A DNA stretch of 64,000 nt, taken from positions 62,001 to 126,000 of the forward strand of contig JAENYP010000001.1 in assembly GCA_016841725.1 (NCBI GenBank), given 5' to 3'. Every line of letters starts with the position of its first letter. Position 1 is the stretch's first letter. Position numbers and translations under genes: made by a program. Source of the stretch: Thermincola carboxydiphila. GTDB taxonomy: Bacteria > Bacillota > Thermincolia > Thermincolales > UBA2595. Positions 9,289 through 18,586 of this stretch are shown here, piece after piece. The notes beneath the pieces were generated by a model, which saw only the letters and a list, made by a program, of their open reading frames with translations, ran no database searches and was not told the DNA's origin.

Positions 9289-10389
9289 TTACCGGACAGG
9301 TAATTTTACTATACAGGTTGTGCCCACACCTTCAATAGAATTAACCTGCATAATACCATCGTGATTCTGAACAATACGATAACATACTGTCAATCCCAGT
9401 CCGGCAGCCTCCTCCCTGGTTGTGAAAAAAGGGTCGGCTATCCGGTTGAGAACATCGGGAGGAATTCCGGTTCCGGTATCACTTATGCTCAGGGTAACCA
9501 TATTGTCCTCACCTGAATACTTAGTCTGAATTTTTAATGTCCCCCCGTTTGGCATGGCCTGAATCGAGTTTCTGCACAAATTGCTCACCAACTGCGTGAT
9601 CTGCGGACGATCAAGGTAAACTTCAGGCAGTCCCCCGGAAAAATCCGTTTCTATTAAAACCCCGTTATCAACTGCATACATGGCAGTATCAGGCAGCAGC
9701 TGGTCGATTAGTTCATGGATGCTGCTTTGTTTCATTACCGGGAAAGTCGGTACCGCCATCATCAGGAACTGGTTGATGATGCCCTCAATATGCTGAACCT
9801 CTTTTTTAATTATCTGTGCATATTCCCATCCCTGTTCCCCGTGTTTAAATTTATCCTGAAGAAGATATGTGAATCCCTTTATACTTGTAAGCGGGTTACG
9901 AATCTCGTGGGCTGTACCTGCCGCAGTCTCCCCGATGGCGGTAAGCTTTTCATACATGAAGTGATTTGCCAGCATCCGCTTGTCATCCTCATGGTACTCG
10001 CGGATTTTCCCAACCATATCATTGATGGCGGCGGTAAGATGTGCTATCTCATCAGTCCCCTCATCTACAATAACATTGGTGAAGTTCCCTGCCGCGACCT
10101 CATCCAGACTTTCGGTTATCCTGTAAATGCGCTTCAGGGTACTGTGTAAATACCTGAAAATGATTCCGGAAGTTATGATAATACCTCCCAGAGGAACCGC
10201 CAGCAGTGTTAACACCGGGATGCATTCAGACCGTACTTCCAAGCCTGTCAGCGCTGGACCTGTATTAAGTTGTAAGTTAAATCCGATAAAAAAAATGCCG
10301 CCCAAAACCACTGAAGAACTGATAAACAAAGAAAAAACCAAAGCTATAGTCTTCCTAATATCATATCCCGGAAACAGATCTTTTTTCAC
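9289..10389 (-). CDS. Membrane sensor histidine kinase
   Basis: Two-component sensor kinase of 366 residues. Two membrane segments (about residues 13-35 and 57-78) flank a very short external loop. A HAMP domain follows, then a HisKA box with the phospho-acceptor in TAHEIRNPLTSIKG, and a HATPase domain with NLCRNSIQAM (N box), DTGTGIPP (G1) and GLGLTVCYRIVQ (G2). It resembles the sporulation-kinase and NtrB-like group. The start is GTG 10389. No response regulator is adjacent, so it is an orphan; it lies 150 bases downstream of the HdrD-like gene on the same strand. Confidence 0.9.
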   Translation of the reverse strand: MKKDLFPGYDIRKTIALVFSLFISSSVVLGGIFFIGFNLQLNTGPALTGLEVRSECIPVLTLLAVPLGGIIITSGIIFRYLHSTLKRIYRITESLDEVAAGNFTNVIVDEGTDEIAHLTAAINDMVGKIREYHEDDKRMLANHFMYEKLTAIGETAAGTAHEIRNPLTSIKGFTYLLQDKFKHGEQGWEYAQIIKKEVQHIEGIINQFLMMAVPTFPVMKQSSIHELIDQLLPDTAMYAVDNGVLIETDFSGGLPEVYLDRPQITQLVSNLCRNSIQAMPNGGTLKIQTKYSGEDNMVTLSISDTGTGIPPDVLNRIADPFFTTREEAAGLGLTVCYRIVQNHDGIMQVNSIEGVGTTCIVKLPVR

Positions 10390-10542
10390 TTGTTTTTCGG
10401 AATCCCCTTTACTGTTAATCCAAAATTTGTAAGAATTATCTGAATTTCGTTCAGAGCTTACTTTTTTTTCGTTATATAACTGAGAAATCCCTTTATTTTC
10501 CGGGCGAAATGATTGTAGATATGTGGGAAGTTTTTTCGAATT

Positions 10543-11793
10543 TTAGTCTTTCAAAGCAGCGCCGATGCCCATTGACCTGGCCACCAACTCTGCCATATGA
10601 ATAACTTTAATGTTAGATTCAGCTTTTGCGGCCCCACCTGACAGTCCGGAAAAGCAGGTCGGGCACGGAGTTGTCAGATATTCGGCTCCGGTTTCCTCAG
10701 CATCCCTGATGCGGCGGACCGATGCCTCTTCCTGTAAATCGTGGTTAGCAATCTTCAGACCTCCACCTACCCCACAGCACCTTGAGAACTGCCTGGTTCT
10801 TTCCATCTCAACCAGCTCGATTCCCGGAATTGCCTGCACCACCCGGCGTGGGGCTTCGTAAATATTGTTGTGCCGTCCCAGCAGGCAGGGGTCATGGTAA
10901 GTAATCCTCCCCTGAACAGGCACATTTAATTTGATCTGTCCCTGCCGAATCAGAATGTCAAGGTACTCGGAAAGATGATAAATCTGATACTTTTGCTGTC
11001 CCACCTTGGGATAATCACTGTTGAGGGTTTTAAAACACCCGGCACATGCAGAAACCAGTGTGTCAATTCCCAGGCTGTTCAATTTTTCTATGTTTTGTCC
11101 GGCCAGCTGCTTAAAGGTAGGATCCCCCATCCGGCGCAGTTTGCCATAACAACAGTTTTCTTCGCTTCCCAAAACCCCGAATTTAACTCCGGCTTCGCTA
11201 AGGATGTTTACTGTATGTTTGGCAATCCTGCTTACTTTTTCATCAAAGGTTGCCGTACACCCAATAAACAACAGAACCGAAGCCTTGTTTTCCTTAATCA
11301 GTTCAGGCCTGTACAGCAGTGTTCCATCCTGAAGGCCGTCTTCTATCCAATCAGTCCTGGCTGACTGCTCCTTTTTATATGGATTCCCGAATTTGACAAG
11401 GTTTTCGCAGAAAGTCCTTTGTTCAGGGATTGGTCCCAATCCTGATCTGAACATAGCCTCCCGGACATCTTCCCAGAGTTCGACGGTATCAATTCTTGAC
11501 GGACAGACGAAATGGCACTGGTTGCAGCAGGAACACTCATACAGGCCGGTCAAAAAGTCCGCCAAAGTATCCTGTCGAATCTCAGATTTGAATAATCCCA
11601 GTAATCCGTTCTGGGCTTTTAAGATGGACTTAAAATTCTTTATTTTGGCCCTTGGGGTAACTTTTTCGTTTTTCGTAAGACTATATACCGGACACCAATT
11701 CTGACACTCTCCACATCTGGTGCAGGCATCCAGGCACATAAGCCGGCGGGGACTTAATTTATCCAAAGGTATTTTACTATTACTCTTTTTCAT
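10543..11793 (-). CDS. HdrD/DsrK-like (Fe-S) oxidoreductase with two CCG domains
   Basis: Cytoplasmic iron-sulfur protein of 416 residues. Two ferredoxin-type cluster motifs come first (CTRCGECQNWCPVYS and CSCCNQCHFVCPSRI). Two cysteine-rich CCG domains follow (LLFIGCTATF...ENCCYGK and YHDPCLLGR...FSRCCGVGGG...TPCPTC), as in HdrD and DsrK subunits that handle disulfides or thiols at a non-cubane cluster. Its start overlaps the preceding NarI-like membrane gene by 4 bases (ATGA), implying a membrane-bound pair exchanging electrons between quinone and a thiol/disulfide or soluble carrier. The substrate is unknown. Confidence 0.88.
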   Translation of the reverse strand: MKKSNSKIPLDKLSPRRLMCLDACTRCGECQNWCPVYSLTKNEKVTPRAKIKNFKSILKAQNGLLGLFKSEIRQDTLADFLTGLYECSCCNQCHFVCPSRIDTVELWEDVREAMFRSGLGPIPEQRTFCENLVKFGNPYKKEQSARTDWIEDGLQDGTLLYRPELIKENKASVLLFIGCTATFDEKVSRIAKHTVNILSEAGVKFGVLGSEENCCYGKLRRMGDPTFKQLAGQNIEKLNSLGIDTLVSACAGCFKTLNSDYPKVGQQKYQIYHLSEYLDILIRQGQIKLNVPVQGRITYHDPCLLGRHNNIYEAPRRVVQAIPGIELVEMERTRQFSRCCGVGGGLKIANHDLQEEASVRRIRDAEETGAEYLTTPCPTCFSGLSGGAAKAESNIKVIHMAELVARSMGIGAALKD

Positions 11794-12575
11794 ATATACA
11801 GATCACCCCTTACCCGTTCTTCTGAAGCGTTAAACAGAATCTCTGCGGGACTACTGATAATATGCATAAACTTACTATGGGGAAAATAGGCCAGCATAAC
11901 GGCCGTAAGAAAGGCATGCAGGGTCCAGATCACAGAAGCAGCATTTCTGCCCGACTCGCCCTGTAATAAAGAGAGTTCCGCCAACCGGTATCCGATAAAA
12001 GAATAATGCAGCCCCGGGACAGACCCGGAGAGCGAAATCCTTAGAGCTTCCAGCAGAAATCCGGTAATAACTAATAATAGCAGGAAAACTAAGGTCGTTG
12101 TGTCATAAGAGTCTGTATTCAGTTGTTCAGCCCGGAAAATAAACCTTCTCAGAAAGGCAGCAGTCAATCCCGCTAACAGCATTAATCCGAAGAGATCTCC
12201 AGCCAGCTTATAATAGTTGTGGCCCTGACCCTGAAGCATATATTGAGTGATCCGGGAACTTTCCGGGATAATGGTCTCTAAAGCCACAGCTATTGCCGAT
12301 AATGAAATCAACCCGATAAAACCCCAAAAAATCAACATATGAACAGACCAGCGCAAAAGGCTTCTTTGGGCTATATGTTTCTGAAACAATACTTCCCGGA
12401 AAAAGGCGGCAGACATTGCTTTGTAGTCTGGCTGTTTGTACAGTAGTCTGCCTTTCCCACTGAAATAAAAGGAAAATTTCGTAACCATGCCTACTATAAA
12501 AAGTAGTAGACCAAATGACTGAATTATCCAGAATATTGTCCAGGGTTTGTAGTAAAGCACTACACCTGAATCCAT
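11790..12575 (-). CDS. NarI/DsrM-like membrane b-type cytochrome
   Basis: Integral membrane protein of 261 residues resembling the gamma subunit of respiratory nitrate reductase and DsrM/HdrE. About five transmembrane helices are seen (near residues 12-32, 75-97, 122-142, 163-183, 212-230), with histidines placed for haem b (HMLIFWGFIG, TLHAFLTAVML). It would anchor the HdrD-like protein encoded immediately downstream (4-base overlap) and exchange electrons with the quinone pool. The gene follows the UGA-containing membrane-protein gene by 44 bases, so the three form one likely operon. Confidence 0.85.
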   Translation of the reverse strand: MDSGVVLYYKPWTIFWIIQSFGLLLFIVGMVTKFSFYFSGKGRLLYKQPDYKAMSAAFFREVLFQKHIAQRSLLRWSVHMLIFWGFIGLISLSAIAVALETIIPESSRITQYMLQGQGHNYYKLAGDLFGLMLLAGLTAAFLRRFIFRAEQLNTDSYDTTTLVFLLLLVITGFLLEALRISLSGSVPGLHYSFIGYRLAELSLLQGESGRNAASVIWTLHAFLTAVMLAYFPHSKFMHIISSPAEILFNASEERVRGDLYI

Positions 12576-12619
12576 CTAACCACCCCGCTTATTAAATATA
12601 TTGGGAGCCTTTTCTCTTA

Positions 12620-13744
12620 TTACTTAACTTTATGGGCCTGATAAAACTTGCCAAAAACGACAGCATACATAATTGATGCAAATATTACGCTGATATAGTT
12701 TGCGGCAGAAAGTACTGCACTGGGAAAATAGTTTGCATACACATAAACCCCCAAAACTTGGGAGCCAACAAAAGCTCAGACCATAGCCCACTGGGTTGCG
12801 GAAAATTCACTTCTATAGAAATATTCTTTAAAGTAGCTGCTGAGTAAATAAATACTGAAAACACCCCAGCCAATTGAAGTGACATAAGAGAAGTTGATTA
12901 AAAAGAATGAGATAATCTCTGTATCAATATTAAAATGTATCTGTAAATACTCTGTTAGTCTCAGGAGACTTATTCCAAACAGGCAGGTAATGGGAATCAT
13001 AATAAAATAGCTGGGCAGTACGGGGCTTTGCGGCAAACTGACAGATTTCAACTGCAGGTAAACCAAATAACTAAGCTTAGTTACCAGTAAAAACAAACCC
13101 ACACTCAAAGCCAGCAGTGACGCGAAAGCAGCTATAGATGAAAGCTCTCTGCCGGCTGCCATGGAGGCTATTCCGGTACCGGTCAGATTAACCAAACCAA
13201 AGGCGAAAACATCAAGCAGCCATACAAAATTTAATTTAGCTCCATCAAGAGGCTGGGTTAACCAGTTCTTCAGAAACTTGAATTCAAGCATAAAAAGAAT
13301 AAACCAGAGACAACCAAAGAAAATGAATCCTGGCAGCATCAAAGACTGCAGATTTGACGATATTTCAGGGATAAAAAAAGCCAGTGGAGCCAAGACAACA
13401 TTTGCAATCATAGACATGGAGGCAATGGGAACAAAAATACCGATACTCATTGTCGGCGGCCCATTCATAAAAGCGTTATATTCCTCCCTGTTAAAAAGCC
13501 ATACTAAAAGGCTTTTTAAAAGAACAACTGTGGAGATTAAGCTGATAGCCGTAAAAATTAACATGATTCCGGTTAAAAAAAGGTACATTAAATTTTGAAC
13601 CGTACTTAATCCTGCCCATGGCATATCTGACAATTTGATTAATCCTTCTCCATGAGGCACGGCAAACTGCAGATAATTAAAGGCCATTAGTGAGATACCT
13701 CCTGCAGCCAGAGGCACCTGGAATTTGAATGGTGTAAACTTCAT
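12620..13744 (-). CDS. Polytopic membrane protein, probable selenoprotein (Sec323)
   Basis: The frame runs 322 codons to an in-frame TGA (12778-12776), then stays open for 51 more codons to TAA 12620. The continuation (VYVYANYFPSAVLSAANYIS and onwards) is hydrophobic, like a further membrane helix, so the reading frame looks coding on both sides of the TGA. Immediately 3' is a hairpin CTCCCAA-GTT-TTGGGGG whose apical loop lies about 19-21 bases after the UGA, within bacterial SECIS spacing. SelD in this window shows the cell uses selenocysteine. I therefore call a 374-residue selenoprotein with about ten membrane segments. I recall a family annotated as TsoY (seleno)protein with this architecture but cannot verify it. 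The gene is followed by a NarI-like and an HdrD-like gene, suggesting membrane redox chemistry. The alternative is a nonsense mutation. Confidence 0.75.
12736..12778 (-). promoter_or_regulatory. Candidate bacterial SECIS element after UGA of membrane protein
   Basis: In the mRNA the UGA is followed by a seven-pair stem (CTCCCAA pairing with TTGGGGG, including one G-U) closed by a GTT loop. The loop begins at the nineteenth base after the UGA and starts with G-U, as in SelB-recognised bSECIS loops. Pairing was judged by eye, not computed. Confidence 0.6.
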
Positions 13745-13839
13745 TAAATGATACTCCTTTCAATAGTATTCTGTTCTGTAGTTGTTGAAAACCCAGTTCT
13801 ATGAGTTGTTCTTATCTTACCATAACCTTAAATATAATT

Positions 13840-13868
13840 GAAATGCATAATTATCATATTAGTTATGA
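13840..13868. promoter_or_regulatory. Putative LysR-type operator, copy 2
   Basis: This 29-bp site upstream of the UGA-containing membrane protein matches 24 of 29 positions of the site at 21356-21384 between selD and the LysR gene, in the same orientation. The conserved core is ATGCATAAT, three bases, CATA, two bases, AGTTAT. It lies about 96-124 bases upstream of the membrane-protein start, a normal position for a LysR activator site. A TATG(G)TAAGATA string sits between site and gene in both places. Confidence 0.55.
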
Positions 13869-13888
13869 CAGATTAACATATCAGAAAA

Positions 13889-15262
13889 CTATCTTTCCCT
13901 ACGCTCCATATTGATATATTCCCGTCTTTTTAAAACACTTTTATAGGCCGGTCTGATGATTTTTCCCTCATTTACAATTTCTTCAATGCGATGGGCGCTC
14001 CAGCCGCTTATTCGGGAAACGGCGAATATTGGAGCAAATAATTCAAGGGGTATATCCAACATCCTGTATGCAAATCCTGAATAAAAATCCACATTTGCAC
14101 TGACTCCCTTGTACATTTTGCGAACCCTGGCAATTACTTCAGGTGCCAGCTTCTCTACCTTTGCATAAAGCCTGAATTCATCTTCAAGGCCCTTTTCCTC
14201 AGCAAGCTGAGCAGCACAACGCTTTAGAATAACTGCCCTGGGGTCAGATATTGAGTAAACAGCATGTCCTATGCCATAGATCAAACCTTTGCGGTCAAAT
14301 GCTTCATTGTTGAGTAGTTTTGATAAATGATTTTTTATTTCTTCGTCATCTTCCCAATCCGTCAATTCCTGTTTCATATCGTCAAACATTTGAATGACCT
14401 TTAGGTTTACCCCCCCATGCCTTGGCCCTTTGAGTGACCCCAATGCGGCAGCTATCACAGAATAAGTATCTGTTCCCGTTGATGTGGCCACATGAGTTAT
14501 GAAAGAAGAGTTATTACCTCCCCCGTGCTCGGCATAAAGAACTAAGGCAAGATCCAGCACTTTTGCCTCCAGGTCTGTGTATTTATTGTCCGGCCTCAGC
14601 ATATAAAGAATGTTTTCTGCAATGCTTAGCTCCGGCTTCGGTTTAACCACATAAAGGCTGCTCTTGCCGTGATAATGTGATAAGGCCTGATAACCATACA
14701 CCGTCAGTGACGGAAAGCGTGCTATAAGCTGCAAACACTGCCTTAATACATTTTGAACAGACGTGTCATCAGCTTTTTCATCAAAGCTGTATAAAGCCAA
14801 TACACTTCTGGATAACATGTTCATAATATCCTTGCTCGGCACCTGTAAAATCATATCCCGGGTAAAATCTCCCGGCAGCCCCCGGTACTCAGCAATAAGC
14901 CGCCTGAAATCCAGAAGTTCTTGTTCAGCAGGCAAATTCCCAAATATTAACAAATAGCAGACTTCCTCGAAACCGTAACGCCCTTCAGAAAGAAACCCGG
15001 TTACAATTTCATTTAGATCAATCCCTCTGTACAACAGCATACCAGGCGCCGGGACTATTTTGTTATCTTCCGTATCATAGGCCTGCACTTCACCAATTTC
15101 CGTCAAGCCTACAAGCACACCCCTCCCATTAAGATCGCGAAGTCCTCGTTTCACTTCATATTTAACATATAAATCAGGATCTATAAAGCTGCTTTTTACT
15201 GCCTTTTCGGAAAGTGTTGTCAGCATGGCTTTTTCAAAATTACCCGTAATTATTTCACTCAT
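13889..15262 (-). CDS. Citrate synthase (Si-type family)
   Basis: Condenses oxaloacetate and acetyl-CoA. The 457-residue protein carries the citrate synthase blocks LYAEHGGGNNSSFITHVATS, LGSLKGPRHGGVN, GIGHAVYSISDPRA and FYSGFAYRMLDIP, including the catalytic histidines. It could also act as a 2-methylcitrate synthase, which sequence alone does not exclude. It is separated from upstream lpd by an intrinsic terminator and from the downstream membrane protein by 144 bases holding a LysR-type site, so it may be monocistronic. Confidence 0.9.
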   Translation of the reverse strand: MSEIITGNFEKAMLTTLSEKAVKSSFIDPDLYVKYEVKRGLRDLNGRGVLVGLTEIGEVQAYDTEDNKIVPAPGMLLYRGIDLNEIVTGFLSEGRYGFEEVCYLLIFGNLPAEQELLDFRRLIAEYRGLPGDFTRDMILQVPSKDIMNMLSRSVLALYSFDEKADDTSVQNVLRQCLQLIARFPSLTVYGYQALSHYHGKSSLYVVKPKPELSIAENILYMLRPDNKYTDLEAKVLDLALVLYAEHGGGNNSSFITHVATSTGTDTYSVIAAALGSLKGPRHGGVNLKVIQMFDDMKQELTDWEDDEEIKNHLSKLLNNEAFDRKGLIYGIGHAVYSISDPRAVILKRCAAQLAEEKGLEDEFRLYAKVEKLAPEVIARVRKMYKGVSANVDFYSGFAYRMLDIPLELFAPIFAVSRISGWSAHRIEEIVNEGKIIRPAYKSVLKRREYINMERRER

Positions 15263-15305
15263 GACCTTGATCCTCCTGTCTGTGCTTTTAAGGCTGTTTC
15301 AACAT

Positions 15306-15347
15306 AAAAAGACCACTCTCCTTTTTTTATACAAAATAAAGTGGTCT
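15306..15347 (-). terminator. Intrinsic terminator after lpd
   Basis: An eight-pair stem (AGACCACT / AGTGGTCT) with an approximately 20-base loop is followed on the minus strand by TTTTT, 13 bases past the lpd stop. It closes the selD-to-lpd operon. Confidence 0.75.
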
Positions 15348-15359
15348 CATAATTATATA

Positions 15360-16739
15360 TTAAATATGAATACTCAGTCCATGTACAGCCTCTGCCGCTT
15401 CCATTACTGCTTCCGCCAAGGTAGGATGGGCATGGATTGTACCGGCAAGCTGTTCTGCAGTTGCCCCCAGTTTCATGGCCAGTGCCGCTTCAGCTATCAA
15501 ATCTGCCGCATGTGGTCCGACAATAGTGGCCCCAAGTATTTTATCAGTTACCGGGTCTGCAATGATTTTTACAAATCCTTCTGCCTGTCCTGCTGCCAGG
15601 GCCCTGCCGGTGGCCATAAAGGGGAATTTTCCGGTTTTTACGGCAATGCCCTGTTCTGCAGCCAATTGGCCGGTTATCCCAACTGAGGACACTTCCGGAT
15701 AAGTAAAAATACAGTTTGGCACCACAGTGTAGTCCATTTCAATTTCCTTACCCATGATATGTTCCACTGCAGCAATACCCTGGGCTGAGGCTACGTGCGC
15801 CAGCTGTATCTTATTGGTTACATCACCGATGGCATAGATATTCCCGATACCGGTCTGCATCCTGGAATTGACCGGTATTTCGCCCTTGGGGCCGGTCTCT
15901 ACCCCAACTGTATCCAAACCTATCCCTTCAGTATTAAAAGCCCGTCCAACTGAAACCAGCATTTTGTCAGCCTTGATTTCCTCACCGGTCTCCAGGGTCA
16001 CCGTAACACCGCCCGGACCTTTAATTACTTTTTGGATTCCGGTTCCGGTCTTTAGATTGATTCCTTGTTTTTTAAACAGGGTCTGCATTAATCTGGCCGC
16101 TTCCTGATCCAGTGTGCCCAGTATTGAAGGCATTATTTCCACAATGGTAACTTCAGTGCCAAGTTCGGCAAAAATACAGGCAAATTCACACCCAATAACT
16201 CCTCCGCCGATTATTGCCAGGCTCTTTGGTTTTTCTGTCAGGTTAAGGATTTCATCACTGGTTAATACGGTTGTCCCGTCATAGCCCCAGGAAGGATTGA
16301 CAGCCGGTCGTGAGCCGGTGGCTATAATTATGTTCTCAGCCTTTACCTCTTCACTGCTGCCATCCTCTTTAGCAATATGGACAGTGTTTGGGGACAATAG
16401 TTTCCCGGTGCCTTTTACTATCCCAATCCGGTTCTTTTTAAACAGGTAGCTGATACCGGCAGCCAGTCTCTGCACCACCTGATTCTTGCGCCCCATAAAA
16501 AGCGAAAAATCTACCACCGGATTATCGGCGCTAATTCCGAATTCCGGCCCCTTTCTGAGCGCCCGGAGTATTTCCGTCCCGGAAACCAGCGCCTTGGTAG
16601 GTATACAGCCTCTGTTGAGACAGGTTCCTCCCAGCCGGTCTTTTTCCACCACCAAAACCTTTGCCCCCAGCTGTGCAGCCCTGATGGCCGCCACATAACC
16701 TCCCGGGCCTCCACCTAAGATGACTGTTTTATATGCCAA
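15360..16739 (-). CDS. lpdA: Dihydrolipoyl dehydrogenase (E3/L-protein)
   Basis: FAD/NAD disulfide oxidoreductase of 459 residues that reoxidises dihydrolipoyl groups. The FAD motif is GGGPGGYVAA, the redox disulfide is in GGTCLNRGCIPTK, the NAD motif is GGGVIGCEFA, and the C-terminal dimer histidine motif is HAHPTLAEAVMEA. It is the last gene of an operon containing a GcvH-like carrier and lipoate assembly genes, so its partner is probably the lipoylated carrier encoded upstream. No E1/E2 or glycine decarboxylase genes are in the window. Confidence 0.93.
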   Translation of the reverse strand: MAYKTVILGGGPGGYVAAIRAAQLGAKVLVVEKDRLGGTCLNRGCIPTKALVSGTEILRALRKGPEFGISADNPVVDFSLFMGRKNQVVQRLAAGISYLFKKNRIGIVKGTGKLLSPNTVHIAKEDGSSEEVKAENIIIATGSRPAVNPSWGYDGTTVLTSDEILNLTEKPKSLAIIGGGVIGCEFACIFAELGTEVTIVEIMPSILGTLDQEAARLMQTLFKKQGINLKTGTGIQKVIKGPGGVTVTLETGEEIKADKMLVSVGRAFNTEGIGLDTVGVETGPKGEIPVNSRMQTGIGNIYAIGDVTNKIQLAHVASAQGIAAVEHIMGKEIEMDYTVVPNCIFTYPEVSSVGITGQLAAEQGIAVKTGKFPFMATGRALAAGQAEGFVKIIADPVTDKILGATIVGPHAADLIAEAALAMKLGATAEQLAGTIHAHPTLAEAVMEAAEAVHGLSIHI

Positions 16740-16787
16740 ATTCTTACCTCCTTATATGCAGCGCAGACTGTATGTTTCGCTATTCCG

Positions 16788-17600
16788 CTACCTTTTCCTG
16801 TTCCAGGCCTCTGTGCCGTACTTTGACCGGGATAAATCAAAGGCCTCAGCCATTTCAGCGCCTGATAACTGCTGTGGCGTTAAACTTATCCCCCACCCGG
16901 CTGCAAACGATTTGGTCAAGGCGCCGGCGACTTCCTGAAATTCCGGAGCATATCCCAAAACCTCGTTCAGTGAAGCAGCCTTGTCATCAAAAATACGCTT
17001 TCCATTTTCCCTGGCCTGTTCAGAGGGATACTGCAAACAGGAAAACAGTAAATCAGTTTCTTTTTCTATTAATACTGAACCGTGCTGGAGAATACAGTTA
17101 TTTCTCCTGGTCTGGGCGCTGCCAACAATCTTTTTGCCAAAAACAGTGACTTCATACCGGGATGGTGAGTCAAAACAGGCCGCCGTACCGGCGCCCGGCC
17201 TTTTTTCGCCGCCGGATATTTCGGCCGGTATGCCCAGCTCTTTTAAACCGCCTGTAATACCACGACTGACCGCCAGATAAGTCTCCAGCAAAGTCCCTCT
17301 GAGAATCCGGTTATTCTCCGGCGCAATTACACTGTAAGTCAGTTCCCGGTGATGCAGGATGGCCCTGCCGCCGGTTAAACGCCTGATAACATCCACACCC
17401 TGTTCCCCGGCGCTGACGGCATCAATTTCCTTATGATAGCTCTGGAAATAACCCAGAGTAATTGCCGGCTGCGACCATTGATAGAACCTGACCGTGGGTG
17501 GAGCAGTCCCCCTGGCGGCAGCCAGAAGTATTGCTTCATCAACCGCCATATTAACAGCCCCCGATTCAGACATACTGATAATCAGCCGCCACTCCTCCAT
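16788..17600 (-). CDS. Lipoate-protein ligase A / octanoyltransferase family
   Basis: LplA/LipM-like protein of 270 residues. The motif RRLTGGRAILHHRELTYSV and the lysine in KKIVGSAQTRRNNCILQHGS are the substrate-binding landmarks of the family. It loads lipoate or octanoate on lipoyl domains. Placement next to two radical SAM genes, a GcvH-like carrier and lpd matches the more recently described lipoate assembly sets in which an Lpl-type enzyme works with the radical SAM pair LipS1/LipS2 instead of classical LipA. Whether it uses lipoate or octanoate cannot be told here. Confidence 0.85.
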   Translation of the reverse strand: MEEWRLIISMSESGAVNMAVDEAILLAAARGTAPPTVRFYQWSQPAITLGYFQSYHKEIDAVSAGEQGVDVIRRLTGGRAILHHRELTYSVIAPENNRILRGTLLETYLAVSRGITGGLKELGIPAEISGGEKRPGAGTAACFDSPSRYEVTVFGKKIVGSAQTRRNNCILQHGSVLIEKETDLLFSCLQYPSEQARENGKRIFDDKAASLNEVLGYAPEFQEVAGALTKSFAAGWGISLTPQQLSGAEMAEAFDLSRSKYGTEAWNRKR

Positions 17601-17605
17601 CAGCT

Positions 17606-18586
17606 CTAACTCTCCTCTTCCAGGTTATCCAGTATAGAATTAACAGCCTCGCTAATTTCATCAGGGGTAAGCTCCCGAGGGTAGTTATACATCACACCGC
17701 CTGGTTTTTCGTTATAATAAGGCCGGTTACAGTCAGGACAACCTGAGGTCTTAAAGGCAGTTCCTCCACTAAGATGTTCCTTCAAGGCAGCTCTGGTCAA
17801 TCCATAACTTGTCAGATTACCGGAGTCAAATTTACACTGGGATGCAGTTATCAGCTTTCCTTCCATAAGATAGCGGGCCGCCTGGATCCTCCTGTAGCTA
17901 TCGACCCTTGGGGGCGTAACCCCGGCCATCGGGGTCCCTGGAACAGGAGTAAAGGCAAAGAGTCCTGAAGTAATTCCCCGGTCCTGCATTTGCTGTAATA
18001 TATTTATCATTTCTTCTTCCGTTTCTCCCAGCCCCACAATCAGGTGTGTGGAAATTCTCCCGGGATACAGATCGGCTGCAGTATAAAGCATATCGAGGTT
18101 CGCGTTCCAGCTGCCCCCTTTGGTGTTTCGGTAAACATAGGAGCCGGCGGCATCCAGGGCAATGGTAATCCGGTCAACTCCTGATTGGACAATAAATTTT
18201 AATTCATCAGTATTTTTAATCCTTACAGAAACACAAATGGGAACATCTGAAAACCTTTTTATGGTGCAGACTGTGTCTCTTATTTCTGACAGAGGCTGCC
18301 CGTCACTGACCACCTGCAGGCATACCCTTTTAATCCTTCCGGCAGCATAAGCATAGGCAGTTTTTTGCGCCACATCCTCAAGTCCGGCCTCATGCCAGGT
18401 AATTCTGGACAGGAACCGCGGCCGGGACAACGCGTTTTGGGCTTGGGGGCAAAACCCGCAATTATAAATGCACCTATCACCAGTCATCAAATAAGCGGTT
18501 GTGGGCAGCACATCAGCTGCGATTTTCCGGTAGCCAAACAAATGCGCGGTACCTGCTGAGACCCTGATGATCATAGTACACAACAT
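17606..18586 (-). CDS. Radical SAM protein, LipS1/LipS2-type lipoate synthase component (second gene)
   Basis: Radical SAM enzyme of about 326 residues with the cluster motif CIYNCGFC (C-x3-C-x2-C) near residue 40 and a C-terminal cysteine pair (TSGCPDCNRPYYNEKPGG), probably for an auxiliary Fe-S cluster serving as sulfur donor. The start is ATG 18586 or ATG 18574; both overlap the end of the upstream radical SAM gene, the second through an ATGA junction. With the lplA-like gene six bases downstream and a GcvH carrier upstream, I infer a LipS-type enzyme inserting sulfur into octanoyl groups. I cannot tell LipS1 from LipS2. Confidence 0.72.
   Translation of the reverse strand: MLCTMIIRVSAGTAHLFGYRKIAADVLPTTAYLMTGDRCIYNCGFCPQAQNALSRPRFLSRITWHEAGLEDVAQKTAYAYAAGRIKRVCLQVVSDGQPLSEIRDTVCTIKRFSDVPICVSVRIKNTDELKFIVQSGVDRITIALDAAGSYVYRNTKGGSWNANLDMLYTAADLYPGRISTHLIVGLGETEEEMINILQQMQDRGITSGLFAFTPVPGTPMAGVTPPRVDSYRRIQAARYLMEGKLITASQCKFDSGNLTSYGLTRAALKEHLSGGTAFKTSGCPDCNRPYYNEKPGGVMYNYPRELTPDEISEAVNSILDNLEEES

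Noticed and set aside
12685-12885. 66-codon minus-strand frame overlapping the end of the membrane selenoprotein gene
   Set aside because: Out of frame with the better coding continuation through UGA; no ribosome site.
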